DNA of 64,000 bases, taken from Pyxidicoccus parkwaysis (GTDB lineage: Bacteria > Myxococcota > Myxococcia > Myxococcales > Myxococcaceae). Positions 1 to 10,422 of the stretch are shown here, piece by piece. The notes beneath the pieces were generated by a model. That model was not told the origin of the DNA. It saw only the letters and a program-made list of their open reading frames with translations, and ran no database searches. Both the position numbers and the translations under genes were made by a program. The stretch lies in contig NZ_CP071090.1 in NCBI RefSeq assembly GCF_017301735.1, positions 4,020,001 to 4,084,000 on the forward strand, in the 5' to 3' direction. How positions within the stretch are numbered: position 1 is the first letter of the stretch; every line of letters starts with the position of its first letter.

Positions 1-1
1 C

Positions 2-91
2 GTTCTGCAAGCCATCCCGGGGACCGACCTCGTAGACGTCGACCCGCTTCGGGAGCTGGCCCAGCCAGCCGGTTGTCACTCGGGAATTTGA
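2..91 (+). CDS. possible 3' end of a gene entering from the left edge
   Basis: A 29-codon open stretch runs from the left edge to a TGA at 89-91. It contains short acidic and proline-bearing segments but no recognisable motif. It may be the tail of an upstream plus-strand gene, or simply non-coding sequence. Nothing can be said about function. Confidence 0.2.
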   Translation, partial: VLQAIPGTDLVDVDPLRELAQPAGCHSGI

Positions 92-112
92 GTTCGGATT
101 CACTGGACGAGC

Positions 113-841
113 TCAGCGGCTTCGCAGCGCTGCTCCCACAATCAAATCGGTCGACCGGGTTGCCGGTGGCCCACCGTCCAGCCCACCGTGCACCCAGGCC
201 GTCAAAAACCCCGTGCTTTCCAACAGCCGTGTCAGTTCCGCAAGGGGATAGTAGCGAATGGCATACGACGCGGTGAGACGCCGACCGGTCGGTAGGGTGA
301 GCGTCCTCCGTCCCTCGTCCCTTCCTGTAACCGCGTCGAAGCGGCTCTGCTCCTCCAAGACGCTCCCGTCCGGAAGCGTCTGCTGGAACGCCGCCGCCGG
401 TGACTCCACCAGTCGCTCGTACGGCACCGTCTGGAACACCAGCCTCCCTCCCGGCCTCAACACGCGAGCCACCTCGCGCAGGATGTGCACGTGCTCCTCA
501 TCCGTGAAGGCGAAGAGTGTCGAGTACCAGGCGTAGGCCCCGGCCAGTGATGCCTGTTGAAACGGCAGCGCGCGCAGATCTCCCTGCACCGCGGGAAACC
601 CTGTCCGCCGCATGGATAGTGATAGCGCGTCTAATTCCAGACCGATGACGCGACCGGCCAGCGGGCCCGAGGAATTGAGACGCACCGCGTGACGTCCGTG
701 GCCGCAGCCCAGGTCCACCACGGGGGCGGGGCCGGGCACGTCCGCGAAGGCGCGCTCCAGGTACTCCACCTCGCGGGCCGTGACGGCCTCCGAGAGGAAC
801 GGCAGCGTGCTGCGCAGGTAGAGCTCACCGAAGAAGGACAC
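113..841 (-). CDS. class I SAM-dependent methyltransferase
   Basis: A 242-residue protein of the Methyltransf_11/25 type. SAM-binding motif I is visible as VVDLGCGHGRHA near residue 41, followed by the acidic residue closing strand 2 (IGLELDA) and a motif like VLRPGGRLVFQT that is typical of this fold. The substrate cannot be read from sequence. The start is GTG at 839-841; an ATG is not available nearby, and a GGTGGGAG-like site lies about 12 bases upstream. The gene is divergent from mutA across a roughly 220-bp gap, so the two probably have separate promoters. The family call is firm; the substrate is unknown. Confidence 0.85.
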   Translation of the reverse strand: MSFFGELYLRSTLPFLSEAVTAREVEYLERAFADVPGPAPVVDLGCGHGRHAVRLNSSGPLAGRVIGLELDALSLSMRRTGFPAVQGDLRALPFQQASLAGAYAWYSTLFAFTDEEHVHILREVARVLRPGGRLVFQTVPYERLVESPAAAFQQTLPDGSVLEEQSRFDAVTGRDEGRRTLTLPTGRRLTASYAIRYYPLAELTRLLESTGFLTAWVHGGLDGGPPATRSTDLIVGAALRSR

Positions 842-1060
842 GGGCGTGTGACTCCCACCTCAAGGGCAGTGAGGCCTCCCGGCAAGGATACGGGCAGTGC
901 GCCCTCGCTCAAGGGGCCCTCGGCACCCTGCTCCCACCCCGTGGACGTCGGACGCGGGACGTCATCGAACCCATTGCCCCCGGGCAGGCATTACGCCTAT
1001 GGGATGGGCACGGTGCTGCCCTCCAGGGCAAGGCGCCCCACTTCTCCGCGAGGACGCAGC

Positions 1061-2947
1061 ATGTCGCAAGTGCCTCCCCCCTCCGCCAAGGACTTCCCGC
1101 CTCCGTCGACCGACGCGTGGCGCCGGCTCGTCGAGAAGGACCTGAAGGGCAAGCCCTTCTCGTCGCTTCAGTCGAGCCTGGAAGGTGGCCTCTCCCTTCA
1201 GCCGCTCTACACGTCGCAGGAGGCGCCCACTCCGGCGGAGCCCCCGGGCGTGGTCCCCTACGTGCGCGGCACCCAACCGCTGGGCCACACGGAGGGAGGC
1301 TGGACGGTGTGCCAGGAGTACGCCGGCCCCGACGTGGCCTCCACCGCCGAGGCGCTGCGCACCGACCTGGAGCGTGGCGCGCAGGGCGTGTGGCTGCTCC
1401 TGGACGCGCCGCACGGTGTCGATGTGAAGGACGCGGCCGCGCTGAAGCAGGTCCTCGCGCACGTCCCGTTGGAGACGACGCCTGTGCACCTGGAGCCCGC
1501 GCGTGACGTGCTCGCGCCCGCGGCCCTGCTGCTCCAGGTGGCGGATGCGAAGCGGGTCGCACGCAGCTCGCTCAAGGGAAGCCTGGGCGTCGACCCGATT
1601 GGCGCGATGGCGCGCGCGGGCGCGGCGAAGGTGGACGTGGCCGGGACGCTCGCGAAGGCCGCGCCGATGGTGACGTCGCTCCTGAAGGAAGCGCCGGGCC
1701 TGCGCGTGCTGCTGGTGTCCTCGCGAGCATGGGCGGATGCGGGCGCCACGCCGGTGCAGGAGTTGGCGTGGGCCATCGCCACGGGCGTGGAGTACCTGCG
1801 CGAATTGGAGCGCGCGGGCGTGGCTCCCGGAGACGCGGCGCGCTCGGTGCAGTTCGCGCTGTCCGTGGGCGGCCAGTTCTTCCCGGAGATTGCGCGGCTG
1901 CGCGCGGCGCGGTTGCTCTGGTCCAAGGTCGTCGCCGCGTCGGGCGGTGCACCGGAGGCCCAGGCCATGTCGCTGCACGCGCGCACGGCCAGCGGCACCA
2001 AGACGAAGAGAGACCCGTGGGTCAACATCCTGCGCGCCACCGCCGAGTCCTTCGCCGCCGTCGTCGCGGGCGCGGACAGCGTGAGCACGGCTCCCTTCGA
2101 TGAAGCCCTCGGAGCGCCGGATGAGCAGGGCCGGCGGCTCGCGCGCAACACGCAGCTCATCCTGCGCGACGAGTCCAGCCTCAACCGCGTCGCGGACCCC
2201 GCGGGCGGCAGCTACTTCCTGGAGCAGCTCACGCAGGAGCTAGCCCGCGCCGCGTGGACGGAACTGCAGCGCATCGAGTCGCTGGGCGGCATGACGCGAG
2301 CGCTCGTGCAGGGCGACGTGGCCCGCGTGCTCACGGAAGCCGTGGCCGCTCGCGACAAGGCCGTGCGCTCGCGGCGTCTGCCCATCGTCGGCGTCAGCGA
2401 GTTCCCCCACCTCACGGAGGCCCCCGTCCAGCGCGAGCCGCACTCCACGCCCGCGCCCGTGGTTCCCGAGGGTGGCTTCGCGCCGCTGCACCCCGTGCGT
2501 CTGTCGGAAGCCTTCGAGAGCCTGCGCGACGCGAGCGACCGTTTCCTGGGCCGTTCCGGTGCGCGCCCGCGCGCCTTCATGGTGAGCCTGGGCACGCTGG
2601 CCGAGCACACCGTCCGCTCCACGTGGGTCACCAACGCGCTGGCCGTCGGTGGCATCGAGACTGTCGAGCAGCGCGACTTCGCCAACGCATCGCTGGCCGC
2701 GGATGCCTTCGCCTCCACGGGCACGCCGCTCGCGGTCATCTCCGGTCCGGACACGCTCTATCCGGAGCAGGTGCCCGCGCTCGCGCAGGCGCTCAAGGCG
2801 AAGGGCGCTCGCACCGTGGTGGTCGCCGGGCGTCCCGGTGACAGCGAGGCCGCCTTCCGCGCGGCCGGCGTGGACCTGTTCATCTCCGCGGGAGCGGACC
2901 TGTTCCAGCTCCTGAAGACCCTGCACCAGCACCTGGGAGTCGCCTGA
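1061..2947 (+). CDS. mutA: methylmalonyl-CoA mutase, small (non-catalytic) subunit
   Basis: A 628-residue homologue of the small subunit of heterodimeric methylmalonyl-CoA mutase. It has the mutase TIM-barrel (about residues 30-480) and a degenerate C-terminal cobalamin-domain fold without the DxHxxG cobalamin ligand motif, as expected for this subunit. With MutB it would interconvert methylmalonyl-CoA and succinyl-CoA in propionate and branched-chain catabolism. The reading frame is open far upstream (to 689), but homology begins at the ATG at 1061, which has a GAGGA site just before it. The stop overlaps the mutB start by one base (TGATG), so translation is probably coupled. Confidence 0.93.
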   Translation: MSQVPPPSAKDFPPPSTDAWRRLVEKDLKGKPFSSLQSSLEGGLSLQPLYTSQEAPTPAEPPGVVPYVRGTQPLGHTEGGWTVCQEYAGPDVASTAEALRTDLERGAQGVWLLLDAPHGVDVKDAAALKQVLAHVPLETTPVHLEPARDVLAPAALLLQVADAKRVARSSLKGSLGVDPIGAMARAGAAKVDVAGTLAKAAPMVTSLLKEAPGLRVLLVSSRAWADAGATPVQELAWAIATGVEYLRELERAGVAPGDAARSVQFALSVGGQFFPEIARLRAARLLWSKVVAASGGAPEAQAMSLHARTASGTKTKRDPWVNILRATAESFAAVVAGADSVSTAPFDEALGAPDEQGRRLARNTQLILRDESSLNRVADPAGGSYFLEQLTQELARAAWTELQRIESLGGMTRALVQGDVARVLTEAVAARDKAVRSRRLPIVGVSEFPHLTEAPVQREPHSTPAPVVPEGGFAPLHPVRLSEAFESLRDASDRFLGRSGARPRAFMVSLGTLAEHTVRSTWVTNALAVGGIETVEQRDFANASLAADAFASTGTPLAVISGPDTLYPEQVPALAQALKAKGARTVVVAGRPGDSEAAFRAAGVDLFISAGADLFQLLKTLHQHLGVA

Positions 2948-5133
2948 TGCGCCCCACCGTCCCCGACTTCTCTCGCGTCGCCTTCGACGCCCCCGAGACG
3001 CAGCCCTCCCCCGCCGTGCGCGACGCACAGGTGCGCCACGCGCGCGAGGCCACTGCAAAAGCCGAGCGCTGGGAAACGCCCGAGGGCATCCCCGTCAAGC
3101 CGCTCTACACGCCTGAAGACTTGGAGGGCGTGGCACACCTGGGCTCGCTGCCGGGCCTGCCGCCCTTCGTGCGCGGCCCCTACTCCACGATGTACGTGCA
3201 GCAGCCGTGGACGGTCCGCCAGTACGCCGGGTTCTCCACGGCCGAGGCGTCCAATGCCTTCTACCGCCGCAACCTCGCGGCGGGGCAAAAGGGCCTGTCC
3301 ATCGCCTTCGACCTCGCCACGCACCGCGGCTACGACAGCGACCATCCGCGTGTCTCCGGTGACGTGGGCATGGCGGGCGTGGCCATCGACTCCATCAAGG
3401 ACATGCGCATCCTGTTCGATCGGATTCCGCTCGACCAGATGAGCGTGTCGATGACGATGAACGGAGCGGTGCTCCCCATCCTCGCGCTCTACGTGGTGGC
3501 GGCCGAGGAACAGGGCGTGCGCCCCGAGCAGCTCAGCGGGACCATCCAGAACGACATCCTCAAGGAGTTCATGGTCCGCAACACGTACATCTATCCGCCC
3601 GGTCCCTCGATGCGCATCATCGGGGACATCTTCCGCTTCACGGCGGAGAAGATGCCGCGCTTCAACAGCATCAGCATCAGCGGCTACCACATGCAGGAGG
3701 CCGGCGCGTCGCAGGACCTGGAGCTGGGCTACACGCTCGCGGACGGCGTCGAGTACATCCGCGCGGGTCTCGCCGCCGGCCTGGACGTGGATGCCTTCGC
3801 GCCGCGCCTGTCGTTCTTCTGGGCCATCGGCATGAACTTCTTCATGGAGGTGGCCAAGCTGCGCGCGGCTCGCCTCCTGTGGGCCCACCTGCTCAAGGGC
3901 TTCAAGCCGAAGAGCGACAAGAGCCTCGCGCTGCGCACGCACTGCCAGACGTCCGGCTGGAGCCTCACCGCGCAGGACGTCTTCAACAACGTCGTGCGCA
4001 CCTGCGTGGAGGCCATGGCCGCCACCCAGGGCCACACGCAGAGCCTGCACACCAACTCGCTCGACGAAGCCATCGCGCTGCCCACCGACTTCAGCGCGCG
4101 CATCGCCCGCAACACGCAGCTCTATCTCCAGTTGGAGAGCGGCACCACGCGCGTCATCGACCCGTGGGGCGGCAGCTACTACGTGGAGCGCCTCACCCAC
4201 GAGCTGGCGCACAAGGCCTGGGCGCACATCCAGGAAGTGGAAGCGCTGGGCGGCATGACGAAGGCCATCGAAGCCGGCCTGCCCAAGCTGCGCATCGAAG
4301 AGGCCGCCGCGCGCACGCAGGCGCGTATCGACTCGGGACGCCAGGCCATCATCGGCGTGAACAAGTACCCGCCCGAGCGCGAGGACCGCATCGACATCCT
4401 CAAGGTGGACAACACCGCCGTGCGCGAGGCGCAGATTGCGCGCCTGCGCGAGCTGCGCGCCGAGCGCAACGCGGAAGAGGTCCGCCGCCGCCTGGACGCG
4501 CTCACCGAGGCGGCCTCGCGCAAGGAAGGAAACCTGCTGGCGCTCGCCATCGACGCGGCGCGTGCCAAGGCCACCGTGGGTGAGATCAGCGATGCGCTCG
4601 AGAAGGTCTTCGGGCGCTACGAGGCCACCGTGCGAAGCATCTCCGGAATCTATTCGGCCGAGGCCGGGTCGGCGGGCGGCATCGCCGACGCACGCGCGAA
4701 GGCGGACGCGTTCCTCGCGCGCTTCGGCCGCCGGCCGCGCATCCTCATCGCGAAGATGGGCCAGGACGGACATGACCGTGGCCAGAAGGTCATCGCCACC
4801 GCGTTCGCCGACCTGGGCTTCGACGTGGACATCGGTCCCCTCTTCCAGACGCCCGAGGAGTCCGCGCGTCAGGCGGTGGAGAACGACGTGCACGTCGTCG
4901 GTGCCAGCTCGCTCGCCGCCGGTCACCTCACGCTGGTGCCGGAGTTGAAGCACGCGCTGAAGAAGCTGGGCCGCGAGGACATCATGGTCGTGGTGGGCGG
5001 CGTGATTCCGCCGCAGGACTACGACGCGCTGCGCGCCGCCGGCGCCGCCGCCATCTTCGGGCCGGGCACCGTCATCGCGAAGGCGGCCACCGAGCTGCTC
5101 GACAAGCTCTCCGCCGAGCTGGAGGCGGCGTGA
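2947..5133 (+). CDS. mutB: methylmalonyl-CoA mutase, large catalytic subunit
   Basis: A 728-residue B12-dependent mutase, close to the usual length. The N-terminal barrel carries the conserved RQYAGFSTA segment (substrate-binding Tyr) and [12 protein letters not shown]. The C-terminal cobalamin domain has the ligand motif GQDGHDRG, then GASSLAAGH and VVGGVIPP, the base-off/His-on signature. It forms a heterodimer with MutA. The start overlaps mutA by one base, and the stop overlaps the GTG of meaB by four bases, so mutA-mutB-meaB is one translationally coupled operon. Confidence 0.97.
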   Translation: MRPTVPDFSRVAFDAPETQPSPAVRDAQVRHAREATAKAERWETPEGIPVKPLYTPEDLEGVAHLGSLPGLPPFVRGPYSTMYVQQPWTVRQYAGFSTAEASNAFYRRNLAAGQKGLSIAFDLATHRGYDSDHPRVSGDVGMAGVAIDSIKDMRILFDRIPLDQMSVSMTMNGAVLPILALYVVAAEEQGVRPEQLSGTIQNDILKEFMVRNTYIYPPGPSMRIIGDIFRFTAEKMPRFNSISISGYHMQEAGASQDLELGYTLADGVEYIRAGLAAGLDVDAFAPRLSFFWAIGMNFFMEVAKLRAARLLWAHLLKGFKPKSDKSLALRTHCQTSGWSLTAQDVFNNVVRTCVEAMAATQGHTQSLHTNSLDEAIALPTDFSARIARNTQLYLQLESGTTRVIDPWGGSYYVERLTHELAHKAWAHIQEVEALGGMTKAIEAGLPKLRIEEAAARTQARIDSGRQAIIGVNKYPPEREDRIDILKVDNTAVREAQIARLRELRAERNAEEVRRRLDALTEAASRKEGNLLALAIDAARAKATVGEISDALEKVFGRYEATVRSISGIYSAEAGSAGGIADARAKADAFLARFGRRPRILIAKMGQDGHDRGQKVIATAFADLGFDVDIGPLFQTPEESARQAVENDVHVVGASSLAAGHLTLVPELKHALKKLGREDIMVVVGGVIPPQDYDALRAAGAAAIFGPGTVIAKAATELLDKLSAELEAA

Positions 5134-6113
5134 AGCTGCTGCCCGCGGACACCTACGTGGAGGGCGTCCGCGCTGGAGACCGTGCGGTGCTCGCGCGCGC
5201 CATCACCCTGGTGGAGAGCGAGCACCCACGTCACGCCGCGCTCGCGCAGGAGGTCCTCACGCGCCTGCTGCCCCACACGGGCCGCGGCCAGCGCGTGGGC
5301 ATCAGCGGCGTGCCGGGCGTGGGCAAGAGCACCTTCATCGACGCGCTCGGCATGCACCTGGTGCACGGCGAGCACAAGGTGGCGGTGCTCGCCATCGACC
5401 CGTCGAGCAGCATCTCCGGCGGCAGCATCCTCGGTGACAAGACGCGCATGGCGCGGCTGTCTCGCGAGGCCAACGCGTACATCCGCCCCAGCCCCTCCAG
5501 CGGCACGCTGGGCGGTGTCGCCCGCAAGACGCGCGAGACGCTGCTGCTCTGCGAGGCCGCCGGCTTCGACGTGGTGCTGGTGGAGACGGTGGGCGTGGGC
5601 CAGTCGGAGACGGTCGTCTCGGAGCTGGTGGACTTCTACCTGGTGCTGATGCTCGCGGGCGCGGGCGACGAATTGCAGGGCATCAAGCGCGGCATCCTCG
5701 AAGTGGCGGACCTGCTCGCCATCAACAAGGCGGACGGCGACAACGCGCAGCGCGCGGAGCGGGCCCGTGCCGAGTACCGAGCCGCCCTGCACCTCATGCG
5801 GCCGGGCGCGGAGCCGGTCGTCACCACGTGCAGCGCGCTGGAGGGCACCGGCATCGCGAAGCTCTGGGCCGCCGTGGAATCGCAGCTCGCGCAACGCGCC
5901 GCATCGGGCGAGCTGACGCGGCGCCGCAAGGCGCAGCAGGTGGGATGGATGTGGGCCATGGTGCATGACGGCCTGCGAGCGGCCCTGCATGCCCACCCCG
6001 AGGTGTCCGCCCTCGTGCCCGTGCTGGAACGGGACGTGCGTGAAGGCCAGGTGACACCAACCTCGGCCGCACTGCGTGTGTTGGAGGCCTTCCTGCCTCG
6101 TTCGCCAGCCTGA
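5130..6113 (+). CDS. meaB: MeaB/ArgK-type G-protein chaperone of methylmalonyl-CoA mutase
   Basis: A 327-residue G3E-family P-loop GTPase. Walker A is GVPGVGKS at residues 60-67, the switch region includes [10 protein letters not shown] near 151-160, and the base-recognition motif is NKAD at 199-202. MeaB proteins gate cobalamin loading and protect MutAB from inactivation. GTG is used as start, overlapping the mutB stop by four bases, and the position directly after mutB fits the role. The length matches the family. Older ArgK (arginine transport kinase) annotations of this family are not supported by this context. Confidence 0.94.
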   Translation: MKLLPADTYVEGVRAGDRAVLARAITLVESEHPRHAALAQEVLTRLLPHTGRGQRVGISGVPGVGKSTFIDALGMHLVHGEHKVAVLAIDPSSSISGGSILGDKTRMARLSREANAYIRPSPSSGTLGGVARKTRETLLLCEAAGFDVVLVETVGVGQSETVVSELVDFYLVLMLAGAGDELQGIKRGILEVADLLAINKADGDNAQRAERARAEYRAALHLMRPGAEPVVTTCSALEGTGIAKLWAAVESQLAQRAASGELTRRRKAQQVGWMWAMVHDGLRAALHAHPEVSALVPVLERDVREGQVTPTSAALRVLEAFLPRSPA

Positions 6114-6188
6114 CAGCCCGCGTCAGGTGCCGGGCACCCGCCGTCTCAATCGCTTGCCGGGCCCGCATCGCACTTCTAGTGTACGCGC

Positions 6189-9100
6189 GTGCGACTCGTT
6201 CAGCCGAACACCGTTCCCTCGCCTTACAAGCCCCGTCACCACGTCCGCATCGTCACCGCGGCGAGCCTCTTTGATGGCCATGACGCTGCCATCAACGTGA
6301 TGCGCCGCCTCATGCAGGCGTCGGGCGCCGAGATCATCCACCTGGGCCACAACCGCTCCGTGGCGGAGATCGTCGACTGCGCCATCCAGGAGGATGCCCA
6401 GGGCATTGCGATTACGTCCTACCAGGGCGGTCACGTCGAGTTCTTCAAGTACATGATCGACCTGCTCCGCCAGCGCGGCGCGAACATCAAGGTGTTCGGC
6501 GGCGGCGGTGGCACCATCCTCCCCACCGAAATCGAGGAGCTGCACAAGTACGGCGTCACGCGCATCTACTCGCCGGACGACGGGCGGGCCATGGGCCTGC
6601 AGGGGATGATTGACGACCTCATCGCCCAGTGCGACTTCGAGAAGCGGTCGGCGGACTTCAAGCCGCTCGTCAAGAAGCCCCTCCCCCGGGAGCCCGAGCG
6701 TCTCGCCGCGCTCATCACCGTCGCGGAGAACTTCGCGGACGCGGGCGAGGATTTGCGCAAGGCCATGGCGGCGGCCCACCTGGATGCGCCGCGCGTGCCC
6801 GTGCTCGGCATCACCGGCACTGGCGGCGCGGGCAAGTCCAGCCTCGTGGATGAGCTGGTGCGCCGCTTCCTGGCGGACTTCCCGGAGAAGACGCTCGCCG
6901 TGCTGTCCGTGGACCCGTCCAAGCGCAAGTCCGGCGGCGCGCTGCTGGGCGACCGCATCCGGATGAACGCCATCGACAACCCGCGCGTGTACATGCGCTC
7001 GATGGCCACGCGGCAGAGCAACCTGGCGCTCTCCCGCCACGTCGCCCACTCCATCGAGGTCTGCAAGGCGGCGGGCTTCGACCTCATCATCGTGGAGACG
7101 TCCGGCATCGGGCAGTCGGATACCGAAATCACCGAGCACTCGGACGTGTCGCTCTACGTGATGACGGCCGAGTACGGCGCGGCGACGCAGCTCGAGAAGA
7201 TCGACATGCTCGACTTCGCGGACGTCATCGCCATCAACAAGTTCGACAAGCGCGGCTCGCTGGACGCGCTGCGCGACGTGCGCAAGCAGTGGAAGCGCAA
7301 CCACAACGCCTTCACCGTCTCGGATGACGCGGTGCCCGTGCACGGCACGATTGCATCGCAGTTCAACGACCCGGGGATGAACCGGCTCTACCGCGCCATC
7401 ATTGACGCGCTGGTGAAGAAGACCGGTGCCGAGCTCCACTCCCACTTCGAGCTCTCGCAGGGCATGAGCGAGAAGAAGTGGATCATCCCGCCGGAGCGCA
7501 CGCGCTACCTCGCGGAGATCGTCGAGACGTGCGAGTCCTACGACGCCTTCGTGCGCGCGCAGGCCGCGATTGCCCGGCGCATGTACCAGCTCCACGGCAC
7601 CATCCAGGCGCTGCGCGCCAACGTGGGCAAGAAGGTGCTGGAAATTGTCGAGCCGAAGGACACCTCCGACGTGGTGCAGGTGACGGAGCGCGTGGAGGGC
7701 GAGCCCGCGTACCTGGGCGAATTGGTGGCGCTGTACCAGGACCTGGAAGGCCGCCTGCACCCGGACTGCCGCCGCCTGCTGGCCGAGTGGCCCGCGACGA
7801 AGCGCCGCTACGCCGCGTCCAAGTACCAGTACCAGGTGCGCGACAAGGTCATCGAGCTGGACCTCTACACCGAGTCCCTCTCGCACCTGCGCATCCCGAA
7901 GATTGCCCTCCCCCGCTACGAGGACTGGGGCGACGTCCTCACGTGGCTCCTGCGCGAGAATGCGCCGGGCGCCTTCCCCTTCACGGCGGGCGTGTTCCCG
8001 CTCAAGCGCGAGAACGAGGACCCCGCGCGCATGTTCGCGGGCGAAGGCGGTCCGGAGCGCACCAACAAGCGCTTCCACTACGTGTCGCGCGGCCTGCCGG
8101 CGAAGCGCCTGTCCACCGCGTTCGACTCGGTGACGCTGTACGGCGAGGACCCGGACCACCGGCCGGACATCTACGGCAAGGTGGGCAACTCGGGCGTGTC
8201 GATTGCGAACGTGGACGACGCGAAGAAGCTCTACTCGGGCTTCGACCTCGCGGACCCGTCCACGTCGGTGTCGATGACCATCAACGGCCCGGCGCCGATG
8301 CTGCTGGGCTTCTTCCTCAACGCCGCCGTGGACCAGCAGTGCGAGAAGTGGATTCGCGAGCAGGGTCAGGTGGAGGCGGTGGAGAAGAAGATCGACGCGC
8401 TCTACCGCGAGCGCGGCGTGCCCCGCCCGCGCTACCAGGGCGAGCTGCCCCAGGGCAACGACGGCCTGGGCCTGCTGCTGCTGGGCGTGTCCGGTGACGA
8501 GGTGCTGCCGAAGGAGGTCTACGAGAAGATCCGCGCGAGGACGTTGCAGCAGGTGCGCGGCACCGTGCAGGCGGACATCCTCAAGGAGGACCAGGCGCAG
8601 AACACCTGCATCTTCTCGACGGAGTTCGCCCTGCGGGTGATGGGCGACATCCAGCAGCACTTCATCGACCAGAAGGTGCGGAACTTCTACTCGGTATCCA
8701 TCTCCGGGTACCACATCGCGGAGGCCGGGGCGAACCCCATCTCGCAGCTCGCCTTCACGCTGGCCAACGGCTTCACCTTCGTCGAGTACTACCTGTCGCG
8801 CGGGATGAACATCGACGACTTCGCGCCCAACCTGTCGTTCTTCTTCTCGAACGGCATGGACCCCGAGTACACGGTGCTCGGCCGCGTCGCGCGCCGCATC
8901 TGGGCCAAGGCCATCCGGGACAAGTACGGCGGCAATGACCGCTCGCAGAAGCTGAAGTACCACATCCAGACGTCCGGCCGGTCCCTGCACGCGCAGGAGA
9001 TTGCCTTCAACGACATCCGCACCACGTTGCAGGCGCTGCTGGCGCTGAATGACAACTGCAACTCGCTGCACACCAACGCCTACGATGAGGCGATTACCAC

Positions 9101-9656
9101 GCCCACCGAGGAGAGCGTGCGGCGGGCGCTGGCCATCCAGCTGGTCATCAACAAGGAGTTCGGCCTGTCGAAGAACGAGAACCCGAACCAGGGCTCGTTC
9201 ATCGTCGAGGAGCTGACGGACCTGGTGGAGGCGGCGGTGCTGACGGAGTTCCGCGCCATCTCCGAGCGCGGCGGCGTGCTGGGCGCGATGGAGCGGATGT
9301 ACCAGCGCTCGAAGATCCAGGAGGAGTCGCTGTACTACGAGACGCTGAAGCACGATGGGACGCTGCCCATCGTCGGGGTGAATACGTTCCTGGACCCGAA
9401 GGGCTCGCCGACCATCATCCCGCCCGAGGTGATTCGCGCGACGAAGGAGGAGAAGGACTACGCCATCACCTCGCGCGACGCCTTCTGGAAGCGGAACGCG
9501 GAGACGGCGCCCAAGGCGCTGGAGGCGGTGCGCCGCGCGGCGCTGGACAACGGCAACGTGTTCGCCGCGCTGATGGAGGCGTGCAAGGTGTGCACGCTGG
9601 GCCAGCTCTCCCGCGCGCTGTACGAGGTGGGTGGGCAGTACCGGCGCAACATGTAG
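6189..9656 (+). CDS. icmF: fused isobutyryl-CoA mutase (B12 domain, G-protein chaperone, mutase)
   Basis: A 1155-residue IcmF-type fusion. Residues about 18-150 are the cobalamin-binding domain with FDGHDAA around 28-34 (His ligand 31) and GGGGGTI near 104-110. Residues about 200-410 are a MeaB-like G domain with Walker A GTGGAGKS at 210-217 and an INKFDKRG base motif. Residues about 550-1130 are the catalytic barrel ([12 protein letters not shown]). IcmF interconverts isobutyryl- and n-butyryl-CoA, and some members act on other branched acyl-CoAs. The start is GTG, 75 bp after meaB, so it may share the mutAB-meaB transcript. The domain order and length match the family. Confidence 0.95.
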   Translation: MRLVQPNTVPSPYKPRHHVRIVTAASLFDGHDAAINVMRRLMQASGAEIIHLGHNRSVAEIVDCAIQEDAQGIAITSYQGGHVEFFKYMIDLLRQRGANIKVFGGGGGTILPTEIEELHKYGVTRIYSPDDGRAMGLQGMIDDLIAQCDFEKRSADFKPLVKKPLPREPERLAALITVAENFADAGEDLRKAMAAAHLDAPRVPVLGITGTGGAGKSSLVDELVRRFLADFPEKTLAVLSVDPSKRKSGGALLGDRIRMNAIDNPRVYMRSMATRQSNLALSRHVAHSIEVCKAAGFDLIIVETSGIGQSDTEITEHSDVSLYVMTAEYGAATQLEKIDMLDFADVIAINKFDKRGSLDALRDVRKQWKRNHNAFTVSDDAVPVHGTIASQFNDPGMNRLYRAIIDALVKKTGAELHSHFELSQGMSEKKWIIPPERTRYLAEIVETCESYDAFVRAQAAIARRMYQLHGTIQALRANVGKKVLEIVEPKDTSDVVQVTERVEGEPAYLGELVALYQDLEGRLHPDCRRLLAEWPATKRRYAASKYQYQVRDKVIELDLYTESLSHLRIPKIALPRYEDWGDVLTWLLRENAPGAFPFTAGVFPLKRENEDPARMFAGEGGPERTNKRFHYVSRGLPAKRLSTAFDSVTLYGEDPDHRPDIYGKVGNSGVSIANVDDAKKLYSGFDLADPSTSVSMTINGPAPMLLGFFLNAAVDQQCEKWIREQGQVEAVEKKIDALYRERGVPRPRYQGELPQGNDGLGLLLLGVSGDEVLPKEVYEKIRARTLQQVRGTVQADILKEDQAQNTCIFSTEFALRVMGDIQQHFIDQKVRNFYSVSISGYHIAEAGANPISQLAFTLANGFTFVEYYLSRGMNIDDFAPNLSFFFSNGMDPEYTVLGRVARRIWAKAIRDKYGGNDRSQKLKYHIQTSGRSLHAQEIAFNDIRTTLQALLALNDNCNSLHTNAYDEAITTPTEESVRRALAIQLVINKEFGLSKNENPNQGSFIVEELTDLVEAAVLTEFRAISERGGVLGAMERMYQRSKIQEESLYYETLKHDGTLPIVGVNTFLDPKGSPTIIPPEVIRATKEEKDYAITSRDAFWKRNAETAPKALEAVRRAALDNGNVFAALMEACKVCTLGQLSRALYEVGGQYRRNM

Positions 9657-9692
9657 TGCGCTGGATTCAAGTCCCCTAGGGACACTGAATTC

Positions 9693-9736
9693 GGGGCCGG
9701 ACGCCGCTGCAAGCTCAGCGGTTTCCGGCCCCGTTG
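9693..9736 (+). terminator. strong hairpin after icmF
   Basis: GGGGCCGGA at 9693-9701 pairs with TCCGGCCCC at 9724-9732, and an inner CCGCTG/CAGCGG pair (9703-9708 with 9716-9721) extends the stem. A short T-containing tail follows. It lies 36 bp after the icmF stop and could also stop the converging lipoprotein gene. Confidence 0.7.
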
Positions 9737-9818
9737 CTTTCATGATCCGGTCCGTCGGCGGGTACTCCATGTGCCGCACGCCGGACCGGCGCAGATGCGC
9801 TTCACCATCAACGACCGG

Positions 9819-10136
9819 TCAGAAGGTGCTCCAGCACCACTTCAGTGCATTGACGCCGAAGTTGGCCTGGCACGTTTCATTCGCCCGCACCTGGCAGTCT
9901 GCGACTTGGGGAGAAGTACCCAGGCGGGTCCAACCTGCGTTTGGCGCGGCGCAAATCATGTCGCACTTCTGAGTAGGGACCCCCGTAGGATCCTCCGAAC
10001 CATCACAGCTAGCGAGCCACCTCTGCTCAACCTCACCAAGGGTGGAGTCCGTGCCACTCGCATCGCTGTTCCCGACTCCTCCACACCCGATGAAAAGAGC
10101 GGCCACTGCGAGGGTCCCAAAGGCTTTTGCCAACAT
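9819..10136 (-). CDS. small cysteine-rich lipoprotein
   Basis: A 105-residue predicted lipoprotein starting MLAKAFGTLAVAALFIGC, with a lipobox ending at Cys18. After the lipidation site there are further cysteines (SC, CDMIC, DCQ, ETC, WCW) that could form disulfides in a compact extracytoplasmic domain. I do not recognise the family. The start at 10136 is preceded by GAGGA about 8 bases upstream. A longer in-frame start at 10178 would place 14 residues ahead of the signal peptide and is less likely. The gene is divergent from the outer membrane receptor gene, with tandem repeats in between. Confidence 0.6.
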   Translation of the reverse strand: MLAKAFGTLAVAALFIGCGGVGNSDASGTDSTLGEVEQRWLASCDGSEDPTGVPTQKCDMICAAPNAGWTRLGTSPQVADCQVRANETCQANFGVNALKWCWSTF

Positions 10137-10156
10137 GTGTCTTTCCTCTTGTTGCG

Positions 10157-10178
10157 GTGCAGCCGCCATGTGCTGCAC
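10157..10178. repeat. 7-bp inverted repeat in the leader of the small lipoprotein gene
   Basis: GTGCAGC at 10157-10163 and GCTGCAC at 10172-10178 form a perfect dyad with an 8-base spacer. It lies between the proposed promoter and the lipoprotein start, so it could be an operator or an mRNA hairpin. The function is unknown. Confidence 0.45.
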
Positions 10179-10185
10179 GACCGTC

Positions 10186-10230
10186 GTATATCAGACATCT
10201 CCATTTCATATGTCAGACATCTCCATTTCA
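10186..10230 (-). promoter_or_regulatory. tandem 18-bp direct repeats next to a -10-like element
   Basis: The same 18-bp word (plus-strand TCAGACATCTCCATTTCA) occurs at 10191-10208 and 10213-10230, exactly 22 bp apart, which is two helical turns. On the minus strand a TATAC-containing -10-like element (10186-10193) directly abuts the proximal copy. The repeats would then sit at about -20 to -60 of a promoter for the lipoprotein, as expected for a regulator binding on one DNA face. The downstream receptor gene could also be controlled. The repeats are seen directly; the promoter role is inferred. Confidence 0.5.
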
Positions 10231-10422
10231 GACAGCCAGCCACGCCCGTTGCGTGGACCTACGCGAAGGGCTTCAACCAGAACGGGCGTGCGTACTCTCT
10301 CTGTGGCTGCCGGTGCTCGCGGAGGCTGGCTGTCCCGCGATTCATGAGGGAATCGTGATGCACCGGTGAGGAATGCGCCCCTCGTGGCGGACATGCTCGC
10401 GGCCCGTGGAAGGGATTCGAGC

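Noticed and set aside
689..1060. N-terminal extension of mutA upstream of 1061.
   Set aside because: It overlaps the divergent methyltransferase start and has no mutase similarity; a GAGGA site precedes ATG 1061.
6123..9779. A 1218-codon open frame on the minus strand opposite icmF.
   Set aside because: It is the antisense shadow of a clear IcmF gene in GC-rich DNA; its sequence is Arg/Ala/Leu/His-rich with no domain.
10366..10422. Upstream start for the receptor gene.
   Set aside because: It puts 19 polar residues ahead of the signal peptide; ATG 10423 has a site AAGGGA and gives a normal signal peptide.
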